Source of the DNA: an uncultured Bacteroidaceae bacterium | GTDB taxonomy: Bacteria > Bacteroidota > Bacteroidia > Bacteroidales > Bacteroidaceae | Assembly: GCA_905236985.1 (NCBI GenBank) | Contig: CAJORF010000123.1 | Location: 87,452 to 151,451 of the forward strand | DNA length: 64,000 nt | Direction: 5' to 3' | In this document: one piece after another, positions 36,781 through 45,523 of the stretch | How positions within the stretch are numbered: position 1 is the stretch's first letter | Layout of the letters: each line of letters opens with the position of its first letter | The notes under the pieces: generated by a model | The model's input: the letters and a program-made list of their open reading frames with translations, nothing else | Databases searched by the model: none | What the model was told of the DNA's origin: nothing | Translations under genes and position numbers: made by a program

Positions 36781-38679
36781 ATGAAGACAAATCAATATAT
36801 CATTTCAATGGCCTTGGCATTAGCCACGGGAGGTGTCGCGCTGACTGCTTGCTCCGACAAGTGGGATGACCACTATCAGAGCATGCTCGACTCTCCTAAC
36901 AATGCTCCTTCGCTCTATGAGCAGGTGAAGGCCGACCCCGACTTGAAAGACTTCTTGCGCGTGGTGGATTACGTGGGTTATGATGCCGTGCTTGCATCAC
37001 CTCAGACACTTACGCTCTGGGCTCCAGTGATCTCTGCATCGCAGGCCGACAGCATCATGCAGCTCTACGACCAGCAGAAACGACTCCTCGTGACCCTGCC
37101 TGACGGCTCACAGCGCAACACCAAGGACAAGGACAATACCGCCATTACACAGTTCATGCAGAACCATATTGCCCTCTTCGGACATTCCGTTAACACCAAC
37201 TATGAGGATAGCATCCGCATGATGAACGGCAAGTATATGGTACTGCGCAGTAATGACCTCAATGGCGTACCTTTCCAGAAGAAGAACATTGTAGCTTCCA
37301 ATGGCATCATGTACAAACTTGGACAGAAGGAACCCTTCTTCCCCAACCTTCGCGAGGCTTTGTCTCTCGAACAGTCACTTGGTAGCTCAGCAGCCTATTA
37401 CCGCCAGTTCGATGAATATGAGCTCGACGAGACATCGTCCGTGCAGATGGGGGTCGTGGATGGAGAGATCGTCTATGCTGACTCAGTCACAACACTTAAC
37501 AACCGCCTCTATCACACGCTTGGCTATATCCAGCGTGAAGACAGTTCCTATCTCTTCCTCGCTCCTACGACAGAGGTCTGGAAGCGTGACTCTGCGAAGT
37601 ATCACACTTACTTCAACTACATCAACTCGATGGAGAACCGCGACTCCGTGGCTGGACTCAACGCCAGTATGGGTGTCCTCCGCGGTCGTCTTTTCAACCT
37701 CAATCTTCAGCACAACGACTATCAGGACTCCATCATTAACACGGCCTACGTTCGTCATTCCGACTACTACGGTCTGAACGTCTTCTACAATCCCAAGAGC
37801 TCTTGGAATCCTGAGACGGGTGAGGGCATTCTCGGCGGTCTGCAGCCCCAGAAGTGCTCCAATGGCGTGCTCTACATCGACAATGAAGGTCGTATCGACC
37901 CGAAGCTCACCTTCCTGCAGAACCGCTACATTCTGGGTTCCAGCAACCGCTCGCGCACCATACCGCAGCTCATGGTCAATTCCGAGCGTCAGCCGCAGGT
38001 GGCTATCTCCACCCATTACTTCAAGGAGTCCGACTTCGTGGAGTACGGCGACACGGTGGTTGACATCACGATGCTCAAAGATAACTTCATCGAGGTTGCC
38101 CCCATCTCCTATCAGGGTGTGACCAATCGCAACAGTTCCATCTACTTCACCCTGCCCAACACGGTGTCAGGAATGTACTACAACGTCTATGTGGTCATGG
38201 TACCCCTCTTTGTAGCCCTCGACGGCTACACCGAGGATCGCATTCGTCCCACACGCTTCCACGTCTATTACAACGAGCGACTGATGACGCCGCGTACCAA
38301 CACCTCTCAGACCAACCCCAATGAGGATGCAGAGTTCGACAGTCCCGACCGTGACCGTGCACTCACAGTGCCTGAAGGCGAGACCCACGGCAGCGGCACC
38401 AACTTCGAGACTACTGGCGACCAGATCGACCTCATCTGCATCGACAAGGCACGCAAGACAACCGTCTCCGGCTACAACGCCTTCGGCTCCGTTTCAGCCA
38501 CACAGCGTTACCGCTTGACGACAGACATCCGTGCCTCGCAGCTCAACAACAACACGCACACGAATGTGATGTACATCAATCGTGTGATCTATATCCCGTT
38601 CGAGACAGAAGAAGAAGCGAAGAACTTCGATCTTCAATTGTCTGACCTGTCTAACCTTAAAGAATATAAAGAACAATGA
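36781..38679 (+). CDS. FAS1-like lipoprotein, operon gene 5
   Basis: A 632-residue lipoprotein with lipobox LTAC (Cys24) followed by an acidic export-type stretch (SDKWDDHY). One FAS1-like domain is visible at about 40-200 (LKDFLRVVDYVGYDAVLASP, then TLTLWAPVISASQADSIM). The remainder (about 210-632) is predicted to be mainly beta with no motif I can name. Its last codons overlap the next susC by ATGA, exactly as the FAS1 gene at 26566 overlaps the first susC. This repeated coupling suggests a FAS1-type partner for each transporter. The FAS1 call is weaker here than for the other two. Confidence 0.7.
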   Translation: MKTNQYIISMALALATGGVALTACSDKWDDHYQSMLDSPNNAPSLYEQVKADPDLKDFLRVVDYVGYDAVLASPQTLTLWAPVISASQADSIMQLYDQQKRLLVTLPDGSQRNTKDKDNTAITQFMQNHIALFGHSVNTNYEDSIRMMNGKYMVLRSNDLNGVPFQKKNIVASNGIMYKLGQKEPFFPNLREALSLEQSLGSSAAYYRQFDEYELDETSSVQMGVVDGEIVYADSVTTLNNRLYHTLGYIQREDSSYLFLAPTTEVWKRDSAKYHTYFNYINSMENRDSVAGLNASMGVLRGRLFNLNLQHNDYQDSIINTAYVRHSDYYGLNVFYNPKSSWNPETGEGILGGLQPQKCSNGVLYIDNEGRIDPKLTFLQNRYILGSSNRSRTIPQLMVNSERQPQVAISTHYFKESDFVEYGDTVVDITMLKDNFIEVAPISYQGVTNRNSSIYFTLPNTVSGMYYNVYVVMVPLFVALDGYTEDRIRPTRFHVYYNERLMTPRTNTSQTNPNEDAEFDSPDRDRALTVPEGETHGSGTNFETTGDQIDLICIDKARKTTVSGYNAFGSVSATQRYRLTTDIRASQLNNNTHTNVMYINRVIYIPFETEEEAKNFDLQLSDLSNLKEYKEQ

Positions 38680-41600
38680 GAAAAGTTGGCTTAATTTGTT
38701 TCTCCATGTTTCTGGTATTGCCCTTAGCCGTCGTTGCTCAGGATGAACTGATGGAGGAAGACGTCGATACGACAGTTGTCCGTCGCGTCCATAAGGCGGT
38801 GAAGAAACAGGAGCCTACACGAGAGATAACGGGACGTGTCGTGAGCCAGCAGAACCACGCGCCCCTCGCGGGTGTGCTTGTTCAATCCATCGCCGGTGAG
38901 GGCTACTCAGCTCTGACGGGTGAGGATGGCTCATTCACCATGAAGGTGCCCCTCTACAGCTCTGCCGTAGATGTCACCCTACCAGGATATAATAAGGTAC
39001 GCGTGGGACTCAACAAGAGTGGCCATTTGCGCGATATCGTCATGCAGAGCGATGCTGCTCGCCCACTCTACGGTGCAGACGACAACATCCTCAACAATGC
39101 GCAGGCCAGCGGCTTCGGATTCTCCAATGCTGCTAATATCAGTGCGGAGATCCAGAACAAGCTCGGAGCTGAGGTGCTCGTCAACGAGCGCGGTGGACTC
39201 ACCGGCCTCGGCAGCTATATGCAGGTCAATGGTGTCAACAGCTACATGACCAATGCTCAGCCCCTCGTGGTCATCGACGGCGTCATCACCGAGATGGAGT
39301 ACAGCCGTGAGATGATCCACTCTGGATTCTACAATGATGTCCTCTCCAACTTCAATGTCAACGACATAGAGAGCGTCGAGGTCATGCGCAACGGAACGGC
39401 TATCTATGGTGCCAAGGGTGCCAATGGCGTCATCATTATCAAGACCAAGCGTTGCACATCCATGGCTACACGCATCGATGCTACGGCCAGCGTTGGCGTC
39501 GAGTTGATTCCTCGCCACTACAGCATGTTGTCCGGTCGCGAGTACAAGACCTACGCCAGCGGACTGCTCAGCACCACGGGCACCAAGCTCCAGTCCTTCA
39601 AGTTCCTTGACGAGCGTACTTACAATCCGTCTGACCCCTACAACTACAACTACTGGGTCAATAAGTACAACAACGACACCGACTGGACCAAAGAGATCTT
39701 CACCCAAGCCATTAGGCAGAACTATGGTTTGAGCGTCCAAGGAGGTGGTGAGGTGGCCAACTATATGCTGTCCATCGGCTACACCCACGCCGGAGAGACC
39801 ATCAAGGAGGGTAACTACAATCGTCTCAACGTCCGCTTCAATACCGACGTGAAGATCACCGACTGGATTGACTTCCGCTTCGATGCCTCCTTCAGCAACA
39901 CTACGCGCAAGCTCTACGACACTGGCGCACCTGAGGACTATGACAACAGCACCATCACGTCGCTCAACTTCCTCTCCTACGCCAAGTCTCCTATGCTCAG
40001 CCCTTACAGCTTTGTGGCCAGCACCACAGGCCCTGGTGTTCTCAATGAGAACCACCTTGACATCGAGGACGAGGACTATCTGGCTGAGGTCAGCCAGCTC
40101 CGCGGTGCCAACTATGAGTTGGCCAATCCGCGTGCCATCCTCGAGTATGGTACGGCTCAGAATAAGAACTATTTCGACAATTCCTACCTGAATCTCAGCA
40201 TCACACCTTCTTGGCATCCCAACAAGCACCTGAAGTTCAGCTCGCTCTTCAGCTATTCTCTCGTCAACACCAACGAGAAACGTTACATCCCGATGAATGG
40301 TGTGCCTAAGTTCTGGGTCGCCAGTTTCCATCAGTTCATGGACAACATGATTGGATCGCTCTACAGCAAACAGAACGACCTTCTCAGCGACACCAAGGTG
40401 GAATGGAAGAACAGCTATGGCGCTCACAGTATCGACCTCACTGGAGGCTTCCGCTTCATCAACCAGAGTTATTCCGCTACGCGCCAGACGGGTTATAACA
40501 CAGGTAACGACAAGACCCCGCTCATCTCCAGCACCGACCAGAAGCAGATTGGCGGTAGCATCGAGAACTGGGCGACCTTCTCATGGTATGCTCAGGCTCG
40601 CTACAACTACGCCAACCGCTACTACCTTCAGGCAGATGCTTCAATGGAGACCAACTCACAGTTCGGTCGCGATGCCAAAGGTGGTGTCAAGCTCGCTGGC
40701 GTTGTCTGGGGCATCTTCCCCAGCATTCAGGCTGGTTGGATCATGTCCAATGAGAAATGGTTCGATGTCAAGGGCTTCGACTACTTGAAGCTCACGGCTG
40801 GCTTCGGCACCAGTGGTAACGATGCACTGCCATACGATGCCTCCCACAGCTATTTCAAGAGCACCATCTACCAGGGTCAGGTGCCAGGCTTGAGCCTTGA
40901 GAACATCGGTAACACCGAGCTACAGTGGGAGACCACTCGTCGCTTCAATGCCGGACTCGAAGCACGCTTCCTCAACAACCGCCTCGGCCTCGGTGTCAAC
41001 TTCTACAAGAGCTGGACCGACAACCTCCTCACCCTGCGTGCCCTCAACTTCCTGACGGGTATCGAGCAGAACTGGAGCAATGGCGGCAGCCTCGAGAACA
41101 TGGGCTTCGATGTCAACCTCACTGGTCACATCATCTCTGGCAACAAGTGGAACTGGAGCCTCGGCGCAAGCCTTGGTCACTACAAGAACCAGCTCACCGA
41201 GCTGCCCGATGGCGCACTCTACGATGACAACCAAGTCCTCGGAGCCACCATCCGCAGCCAAGTCGGACGTTCCATTAACAGCTTCTTCGGCCTGCAGACC
41301 GAGAAGACACAGAACGGAACCATCGTCTATGCCACCTCTGAGGAGGCCGCAGCCGACGGACTCTACCGCCTGCGCGCTGACGGTGTTACCAAGGACTATT
41401 TCACCGCTGGTGATGTCAAGTACCGCGATGTCGATGGCAATGGTGTCATCAACGACGATGACCGCGTCTTCATCGGCGATGCCAACCCCGACTTCTATGG
41501 CAACATCTGGACTACGCTCAGCTACCGCAACCTTACTCTCGATGCCAGCTTCAACTACAGCTTCGGTGGTGATGTCTATAACTACATGCGTCAGCAGCTC

Positions 41601-41975
41601 GAGTCTGGCAGCCGCTTCATGAACCAGACCTCGGCACTTGCCAACCGCTGGACACATGAAGGACAGGTTACGGACATCCCGCGTGCCACCTACGGCGATC
41701 CCATGGGCAACAGCGATTTCAGCGACCGTTGGATTGAGGATGGCAGCTACCTGCGTCTCAAGCAAGTCACGCTCAGCTACCGCCTCCCTATCAACAACAC
41801 CTATATCCAGGGCATCACCATCTGGGGGCGTGCCACGAATCTCTTCACCTTAACCAATTACCTCGGCATCAATCCTGAGGTGTCTATGGGCAACAGCGTC
41901 CTCTATCAGGGTATCGACCGTGGTCTCCTCTCCTCAGGACGTACCTTCAATATTGGCGTGAAGATCAACCTCTAA
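38676..41975 (+). CDS. SusC-type TonB-dependent transporter 2
   Basis: A 1099-residue outer-membrane transporter with a signal peptide (1-21, ending VVAQ), a short acidic/basic linker, a carboxypeptidase-regulatory-like domain (about 50-130, EITGRVVSQQNHAPLAGVLV), a plug domain (about 140-265, with AKGANGVIIIKTKR) and a large barrel ending GVKINL. It is distinct in sequence from the first SusC and probably handles a different or larger ligand. It is translationally coupled to the preceding FAS1-like gene (ATGA) and followed after 20 nt by its SusD partner. Confidence 0.93.
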   Translation: MRKVGLICFSMFLVLPLAVVAQDELMEEDVDTTVVRRVHKAVKKQEPTREITGRVVSQQNHAPLAGVLVQSIAGEGYSALTGEDGSFTMKVPLYSSAVDVTLPGYNKVRVGLNKSGHLRDIVMQSDAARPLYGADDNILNNAQASGFGFSNAANISAEIQNKLGAEVLVNERGGLTGLGSYMQVNGVNSYMTNAQPLVVIDGVITEMEYSREMIHSGFYNDVLSNFNVNDIESVEVMRNGTAIYGAKGANGVIIIKTKRCTSMATRIDATASVGVELIPRHYSMLSGREYKTYASGLLSTTGTKLQSFKFLDERTYNPSDPYNYNYWVNKYNNDTDWTKEIFTQAIRQNYGLSVQGGGEVANYMLSIGYTHAGETIKEGNYNRLNVRFNTDVKITDWIDFRFDASFSNTTRKLYDTGAPEDYDNSTITSLNFLSYAKSPMLSPYSFVASTTGPGVLNENHLDIEDEDYLAEVSQLRGANYELANPRAILEYGTAQNKNYFDNSYLNLSITPSWHPNKHLKFSSLFSYSLVNTNEKRYIPMNGVPKFWVASFHQFMDNMIGSLYSKQNDLLSDTKVEWKNSYGAHSIDLTGGFRFINQSYSATRQTGYNTGNDKTPLISSTDQKQIGGSIENWATFSWYAQARYNYANRYYLQADASMETNSQFGRDAKGGVKLAGVVWGIFPSIQAGWIMSNEKWFDVKGFDYLKLTAGFGTSGNDALPYDASHSYFKSTIYQGQVPGLSLENIGNTELQWETTRRFNAGLEARFLNNRLGLGVNFYKSWTDNLLTLRALNFLTGIEQNWSNGGSLENMGFDVNLTGHIISGNKWNWSLGASLGHYKNQLTELPDGALYDDNQVLGATIRSQVGRSINSFFGLQTEKTQNGTIVYATSEEAAADGLYRLRADGVTKDYFTAGDVKYRDVDGNGVINDDDRVFIGDANPDFYGNIWTTLSYRNLTLDASFNYSFGGDVYNYMRQQLESGSRFMNQTSALANRWTHEGQVTDIPRATYGDPMGNSDFSDRWIEDGSYLRLKQVTLSYRLPINNTYIQGITIWGRATNLFTLTNYLGINPEVSMGNSVLYQGIDRGLLSSGRTFNIGVKINL

Positions 41976-41995
41976 TCGTTAAACGAATCACAGAT

Positions 41996-44173
41996 ATGAA
42001 AAATTTAAAATATTTCCTCGCCTTCGGATGGGTGTGCTGCATTTTCGCAGCAGCATCCCTCACTTCCTGTGACGATATGCTCGATATGGGTAACGACGAT
42101 GTTCTCTATGCCGACCGCAATCACCTCACTTCGGCCAACGACACCGTCAACTCCTACGTCGGCATCCTCGTACAGTTGCAGAAGATAGCAGTTCGTACCA
42201 ACCTCTTCGGAGAGCTGCGTGGCGATCTCGTCGATGTTAACGCTAATGCGCATGCCGACCTCAAGGCCATCTCCAACTTCACCGTTGATGATGACAACAT
42301 CTACAACAATCCCCGTGACTACTACGCTGTCATCAACAACTGCAACTACTTCCTGGCCAATGCCGACACACTCTTGCGCGAACAGCGCTACGAGAACGGC
42401 GCGGCATCTGATTTCTATGTCTTCCGTGCAGAGTATGTCGCTGTGCGCGCTGTGCGCGCCTGGCTCTACCTCCAGCTTGGACAGATCTATGGCAGCAACA
42501 TCCCCTTCGTCACGGATCCCATCCTTTCCCTCGACGATGCTGACAACGCGCTGGCTAATGCTCCCAAGAAGAACCTCGCTCAGATTTGCGACTACTTCAT
42601 TGATGACCTCAAGCCTTACGTTGCCTGGTTCAACTACTTCACCCACTCCAGTGGCTACAACAGCCACATGCCTGCACGCATGAGCGTCTTCCCCGTTTCG
42701 CTTGTCCTCGGTGACCTTTACCTCTGGGCATCCTCCCTCAAGCAGGATCCGCTGCTCGCCCGCGAGGCCGCCAAGAGCTATTTCGACTACATCGACTGGA
42801 CTCCCGGTGGCAAGAACTCCAACACAGGCTACAAGCGCAAGAACGTCATCAAGAACGTTGCCGTTGCATGGACAGCCAACAACCTCAGCGGCGGCAACTT
42901 CAACTTCACTCCATCGGGACGCGATAATCAGTGGTTTAGCACATCGTCCTTCGGTCTCCAAAGCTCCGAGGTCATCACAGCCATTGGTATGGACTCTGCA
43001 TCAGCTGAGGGTCACTTCAACGAGCTCCGCTATCTCTACAGCTACAACCGCGACGAGAACGATGTAGAGGCCAGCTTTGCTCCCTCCAAGGCATGCTGTG
43101 ACTACAGTGACAGTCAGGTCTATTATGGCTATTACACCAACAGCGGCAACCTCGTCTATACTTCCGTTGGAGCTTCGCAGCTCACTGAGGATCAGGTCAA
43201 CGGACACATCGTAGGCGACCTCCGTTTGGGTACCACTTATTCCATCTATCAACGTCAGGACATGATGCAGCAGGTCATCAACAAGACCTACTATCCCCAG
43301 GACGTCATCATCTATCGTACCGGCGACATCTACCTTCGCTTGGCAGAAGCCCTCAACTATGCTGGCTTCCCCAAGTTTGCCCTGGCCATCCTCACCATCG
43401 GTCTTGACAACAACGTCATCAACGGCCTCGTACTCCCACTTTGCCAGACACCGCAGGACAGTGCTTTCGTGCAGTACTTCGACTTCAATGTCAACTACTA
43501 TGTCTCGCGCGTCACGGCCTACGGCAATGGAGCTGTCACCATCAACTATGGTGAATCCGCTGACGTCAACCAGATTGGTCTCCACCAGCGCGGTAGCGGT
43601 TGGGCATTCACCAATCCCTACTACTATCCTGAGATCACTGATGTGCCGCAGGATTTCAAAGGTTATCCAGAGATGCCCCTCACGTTTGATAACAGCTATG
43701 ACACCAGCACCAATGCTGAGACTTTCCTTGCCAACATCCTCTCAGTCAATCAGGAGTTGGCCGATCAGTTGGCAGCTGAGGAAGACGGCGTAGCCATCCC
43801 GGACCTCGCAGCCATCGAGACCGCACGTGAGCGCACCCAAGCTGTCAGCTCCTACGAGCAAGCTCTCAAGGACTATGCAGCCAAGCTTTATGCCATCTAC
43901 GAGGATGCGGCTGAGAAATGGTATCGTGACTATGGTGTAGCTCAGGTTAAGCCCCGTCAGATTGAGGTGGTAGATAGCCTCATCGATGTTGAATCTGCTT
44001 TGGAGACTTGCTTCGAAGGCTTCCGCTTCGGCTATCTCATTCGCGATGCCAAGCGTAAGGGCGATCCCACTGTTCTCGCTCGTCGCGTAGCCAAGCGCGA
44101 TCCCTCCCTCCTCGGCCTCCTTTCTGACGAGAACAACTGGTTTATCCGTTGGAACGGCCAGATTGGCAAGTAA
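41996..44173 (+). CDS. SusD/RagB-type lipoprotein 2
   Basis: A 725-residue lipoprotein with lipobox LTSC (Cys25) and SusD-type helices (FYVFRAEYVAVRAVRAWLYL, QLGQIYGSNIPFV). It is longer than common SusD proteins (about 500-600), with extra sequence in the C-terminal half (about 560-660, Asp/Glu/Ala-rich helices). The C-terminal block LETCFEGFRFGYLIRDAKRKGDP replaces the usual RxxELxxEGxRxxDLxR motif but keeps its spacing. It is the last gene of the operon, and a strong terminator follows. It should form the lid of the second SusC. Confidence 0.88.
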   Translation: MKNLKYFLAFGWVCCIFAAASLTSCDDMLDMGNDDVLYADRNHLTSANDTVNSYVGILVQLQKIAVRTNLFGELRGDLVDVNANAHADLKAISNFTVDDDNIYNNPRDYYAVINNCNYFLANADTLLREQRYENGAASDFYVFRAEYVAVRAVRAWLYLQLGQIYGSNIPFVTDPILSLDDADNALANAPKKNLAQICDYFIDDLKPYVAWFNYFTHSSGYNSHMPARMSVFPVSLVLGDLYLWASSLKQDPLLAREAAKSYFDYIDWTPGGKNSNTGYKRKNVIKNVAVAWTANNLSGGNFNFTPSGRDNQWFSTSSFGLQSSEVITAIGMDSASAEGHFNELRYLYSYNRDENDVEASFAPSKACCDYSDSQVYYGYYTNSGNLVYTSVGASQLTEDQVNGHIVGDLRLGTTYSIYQRQDMMQQVINKTYYPQDVIIYRTGDIYLRLAEALNYAGFPKFALAILTIGLDNNVINGLVLPLCQTPQDSAFVQYFDFNVNYYVSRVTAYGNGAVTINYGESADVNQIGLHQRGSGWAFTNPYYYPEITDVPQDFKGYPEMPLTFDNSYDTSTNAETFLANILSVNQELADQLAAEEDGVAIPDLAAIETARERTQAVSSYEQALKDYAAKLYAIYEDAAEKWYRDYGVAQVKPRQIEVVDSLIDVESALETCFEGFRFGYLIRDAKRKGDPTVLARRVAKRDPSLLGLLSDENNWFIRWNGQIGK

Positions 44174-44190
44174 ACCTCTCTCTTCAATAG

Positions 44191-44225
44191 CTAAGGGGAT
44201 GCACTAAACCAGTGCATCCCCTTAG
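44191..44225 (+). terminator. terminator of the fasciclin/SusCD operon
   Basis: A perfect 15-bp stem (44191-44205 with 44211-44225, core AAGGGGATGCACT) with a 5-nt loop, followed by TCTTTTCTCCCCTCTTTTTTT. It ends the seven-gene transcript. Confidence 0.9.
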
Positions 44226-44271
44226 TCTTTTCTCCCCTCTTTTTTTCTCGCCTATTGTGATCCTTCCAAGG

Positions 44272-45180
44272 TCACTGCCTAAATCCCCAGGCAGTAGGGG
44301 TGAGGGTGCCCTCTACCTGCTCCTCGATGGCATCAGGGAGGTTACAGAAAAAGTCAAGACCAGTGAGCTCTTCGAGGCGGTCGATGCTGACGATGTAGGG
44401 CGAGAGGTTTTGGTCGTCCTCGTAGAAGGAGCGGTGCTCGAGGTAGAAGCCGATGGCTTTATAGCCGCCATTGACAGTACTGCGGTTCTTGCAGAGAATG
44501 GCCATGAAGAAGTATTTGGGCACGAGGAGCTGCCAGTCGGTGCCTTGACGCACGTACTCGAGGATGTCGGAGGAGTGGTCGATGGTACCGCCACGGGTGA
44601 CGTAGAGTGTGTCGCGGAAAGCGTCGTTGTTCCACGAGCGTACCTTCATCTCGAGGTTGGCCCAGATGCCGCCATTGAAGCTGTAGAGCTGTGGTTGCAT
44701 ATTGCTGTAGAGGAAGGTCTGGCGGTTGGCTTCAAGGCTGTTCCAACGGTCGGCACTGGCGATGATATGTCCGCGCGTATAGCCCGATCCGCTGTAAAAG
44801 CCTTGGTTGGTGCGGTACTTCTCTGGGATGTCGAAATCCTCGATGAAATTGTCTTCGCGTTTGACGTAACCACCGCTGTTGGTGTTATCCCATCGGAAGG
44901 CGGTCCATCGTTGCGCCTTTTTGGAGATGTCCCATTCGATGCAGAAGTTCACTTCACCCGAACTGAGGCGCTTGACGAGGAACATATTGACAACGCCGCC
45001 TCTGAGACGGGGCATCTCCAAGCGTCCTGCTTCGCGATACTCGGCGGTCTTGTTGGCATTGACGTTAACGGTTGACGGGTCATCCGGCTCATCATCGTCG
45101 GACGAGCAACCCCCGTAGAGGAGTGGTATGGCGATGAGTAGGATGAGCGGTATAATTAGTACTTCTGGTCTGGCGCGCAT
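44272..45180 (-). CDS. DNA/RNA non-specific endonuclease, lipoprotein
   Basis: A 302-residue exported nuclease of the NUC1/Serratia type, which cuts DNA and RNA with a His base and an Asn-bound metal. The N-terminus is a lipoprotein signal (lipobox LYGGC, Cys25) followed by SDDDEPDD, an acidic stretch typical of surface export. Catalytic motifs are TRGHIIASADRW with His138 (Thr in place of the Asp of canonical DRGH) and FLYSNMQPQ with Asn160. The ATG at 45180 is used; a TTG at 45204 would add eight residues. It lies downstream of the receptor/OB-fold operon on the same strand but behind that operon's terminator, with its own complex upstream region. A role in digesting extracellular nucleic acid is inferred. 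Confidence 0.9.
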   Translation of the reverse strand: MRARPEVLIIPLILLIAIPLLYGGCSSDDDEPDDPSTVNVNANKTAEYREAGRLEMPRLRGGVVNMFLVKRLSSGEVNFCIEWDISKKAQRWTAFRWDNTNSGGYVKREDNFIEDFDIPEKYRTNQGFYSGSGYTRGHIIASADRWNSLEANRQTFLYSNMQPQLYSFNGGIWANLEMKVRSWNNDAFRDTLYVTRGGTIDHSSDILEYVRQGTDWQLLVPKYFFMAILCKNRSTVNGGYKAIGFYLEHRSFYEDDQNLSPYIVSIDRLEELTGLDFFCNLPDAIEEQVEGTLTPTAWGFRQ

Positions 45181-45246
45181 AATATTAAGGATTAAATGTT
45201 TCAATTTTGCAGTTGTGCTATGACGTAATCAATATGTTTACGGCGA

Positions 45247-45254
45247 CAAAGGTA
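45247..45254 (-). promoter_or_regulatory. -7 box of the endonuclease promoter
   Basis: TACCTTTG on the minus strand, about 67 nt before the ATG. No -33 TTTG at the right distance, which would fit a promoter needing an activator. Confidence 0.45.
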
Positions 45255-45288
45255 CATATTTTTTCCGAGAACTCGTTTTTTTCAATAT

Positions 45289-45340
45289 GAAAAATAGTTG
45301 AAGCCGCTGCTTTCGATAAGAAAAATAGTTGATGCAGCTG
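45289..45340. repeat. 21-nt direct repeat upstream of the endonuclease gene
   Basis: Copies at 45289-45309 and 45320-45340 share GAAAAATAGTTGA and GCTG ends with two mismatches, set 31 nt apart centre to centre (three helical turns). They lie just upstream of the predicted minus-strand -35/-33 area, a usual place for activator sites. Confidence 0.6.
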
Positions 45341-45370
45341 AAAAAGCATACTTATGTCTATATACGTTTT

Positions 45371-45396
45371 GACTGTTTGACCCGGGTCGAACAGTC
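45371..45396. promoter_or_regulatory. 26-nt palindrome, possible operator or cruciform
   Basis: Arms GACTGTT and AACAGTC enclose the perfect 10-mer GACCCGGGTC, with a single mismatched pair (45378/45389). It is not followed by a T-run on either strand, so it is more likely a protein-binding site than a terminator. Confidence 0.5.
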
Positions 45397-45470
45397 TTCT
45401 CACCTAGCTGAAGTCACACTTGAGTCACACTCTTTTCACATCGTGTCGCAGTGCTTTCTAATTTATAAAA

Positions 45471-45504
45471 AAGAACCCGCATGAGGTGAGTCATGCGGGT
45501 TCTT
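45471..45504 (-). terminator. terminator of the TonB-receptor/OB-fold operon
   Basis: A perfect 14-bp stem (45471-45484 with 45491-45504, core AAGAACCCGCATGA) with a 6-nt loop; on the minus strand it is followed by a TTTTTTATAAATT tract. It lies 20 nt past the stop at 45524. Confidence 0.9.
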
Positions 45505-45523
45505 ATCATTGGTAAAAAGAATG

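Larger units (their letters stand above)
45181..45523. other. structured intergenic region upstream of the endonuclease gene
   Basis: The 343 nt hold a minus-strand -7 box (45247-45254), a 21-nt direct repeat (45289-45309 and 45320-45340), a 26-nt palindrome (45371-45396), a 9-nt direct repeat AGTCACACT (45412-45420 and 45423-45431) and the terminator of the upstream operon (45471-45504). No ORF worth calling is present. Confidence 0.7.

Noticed and set aside
38979..40427. 482-codon minus-strand frame inside the second susC
   Set aside because: Antisense shadow with Val/Glu/Asp/His-rich composition and no family pattern.
45371..45396. 26-nt palindrome as a transcription terminator
   Set aside because: No T-run follows on either strand, and a better terminator for the upstream operon exists at 45471-45504.
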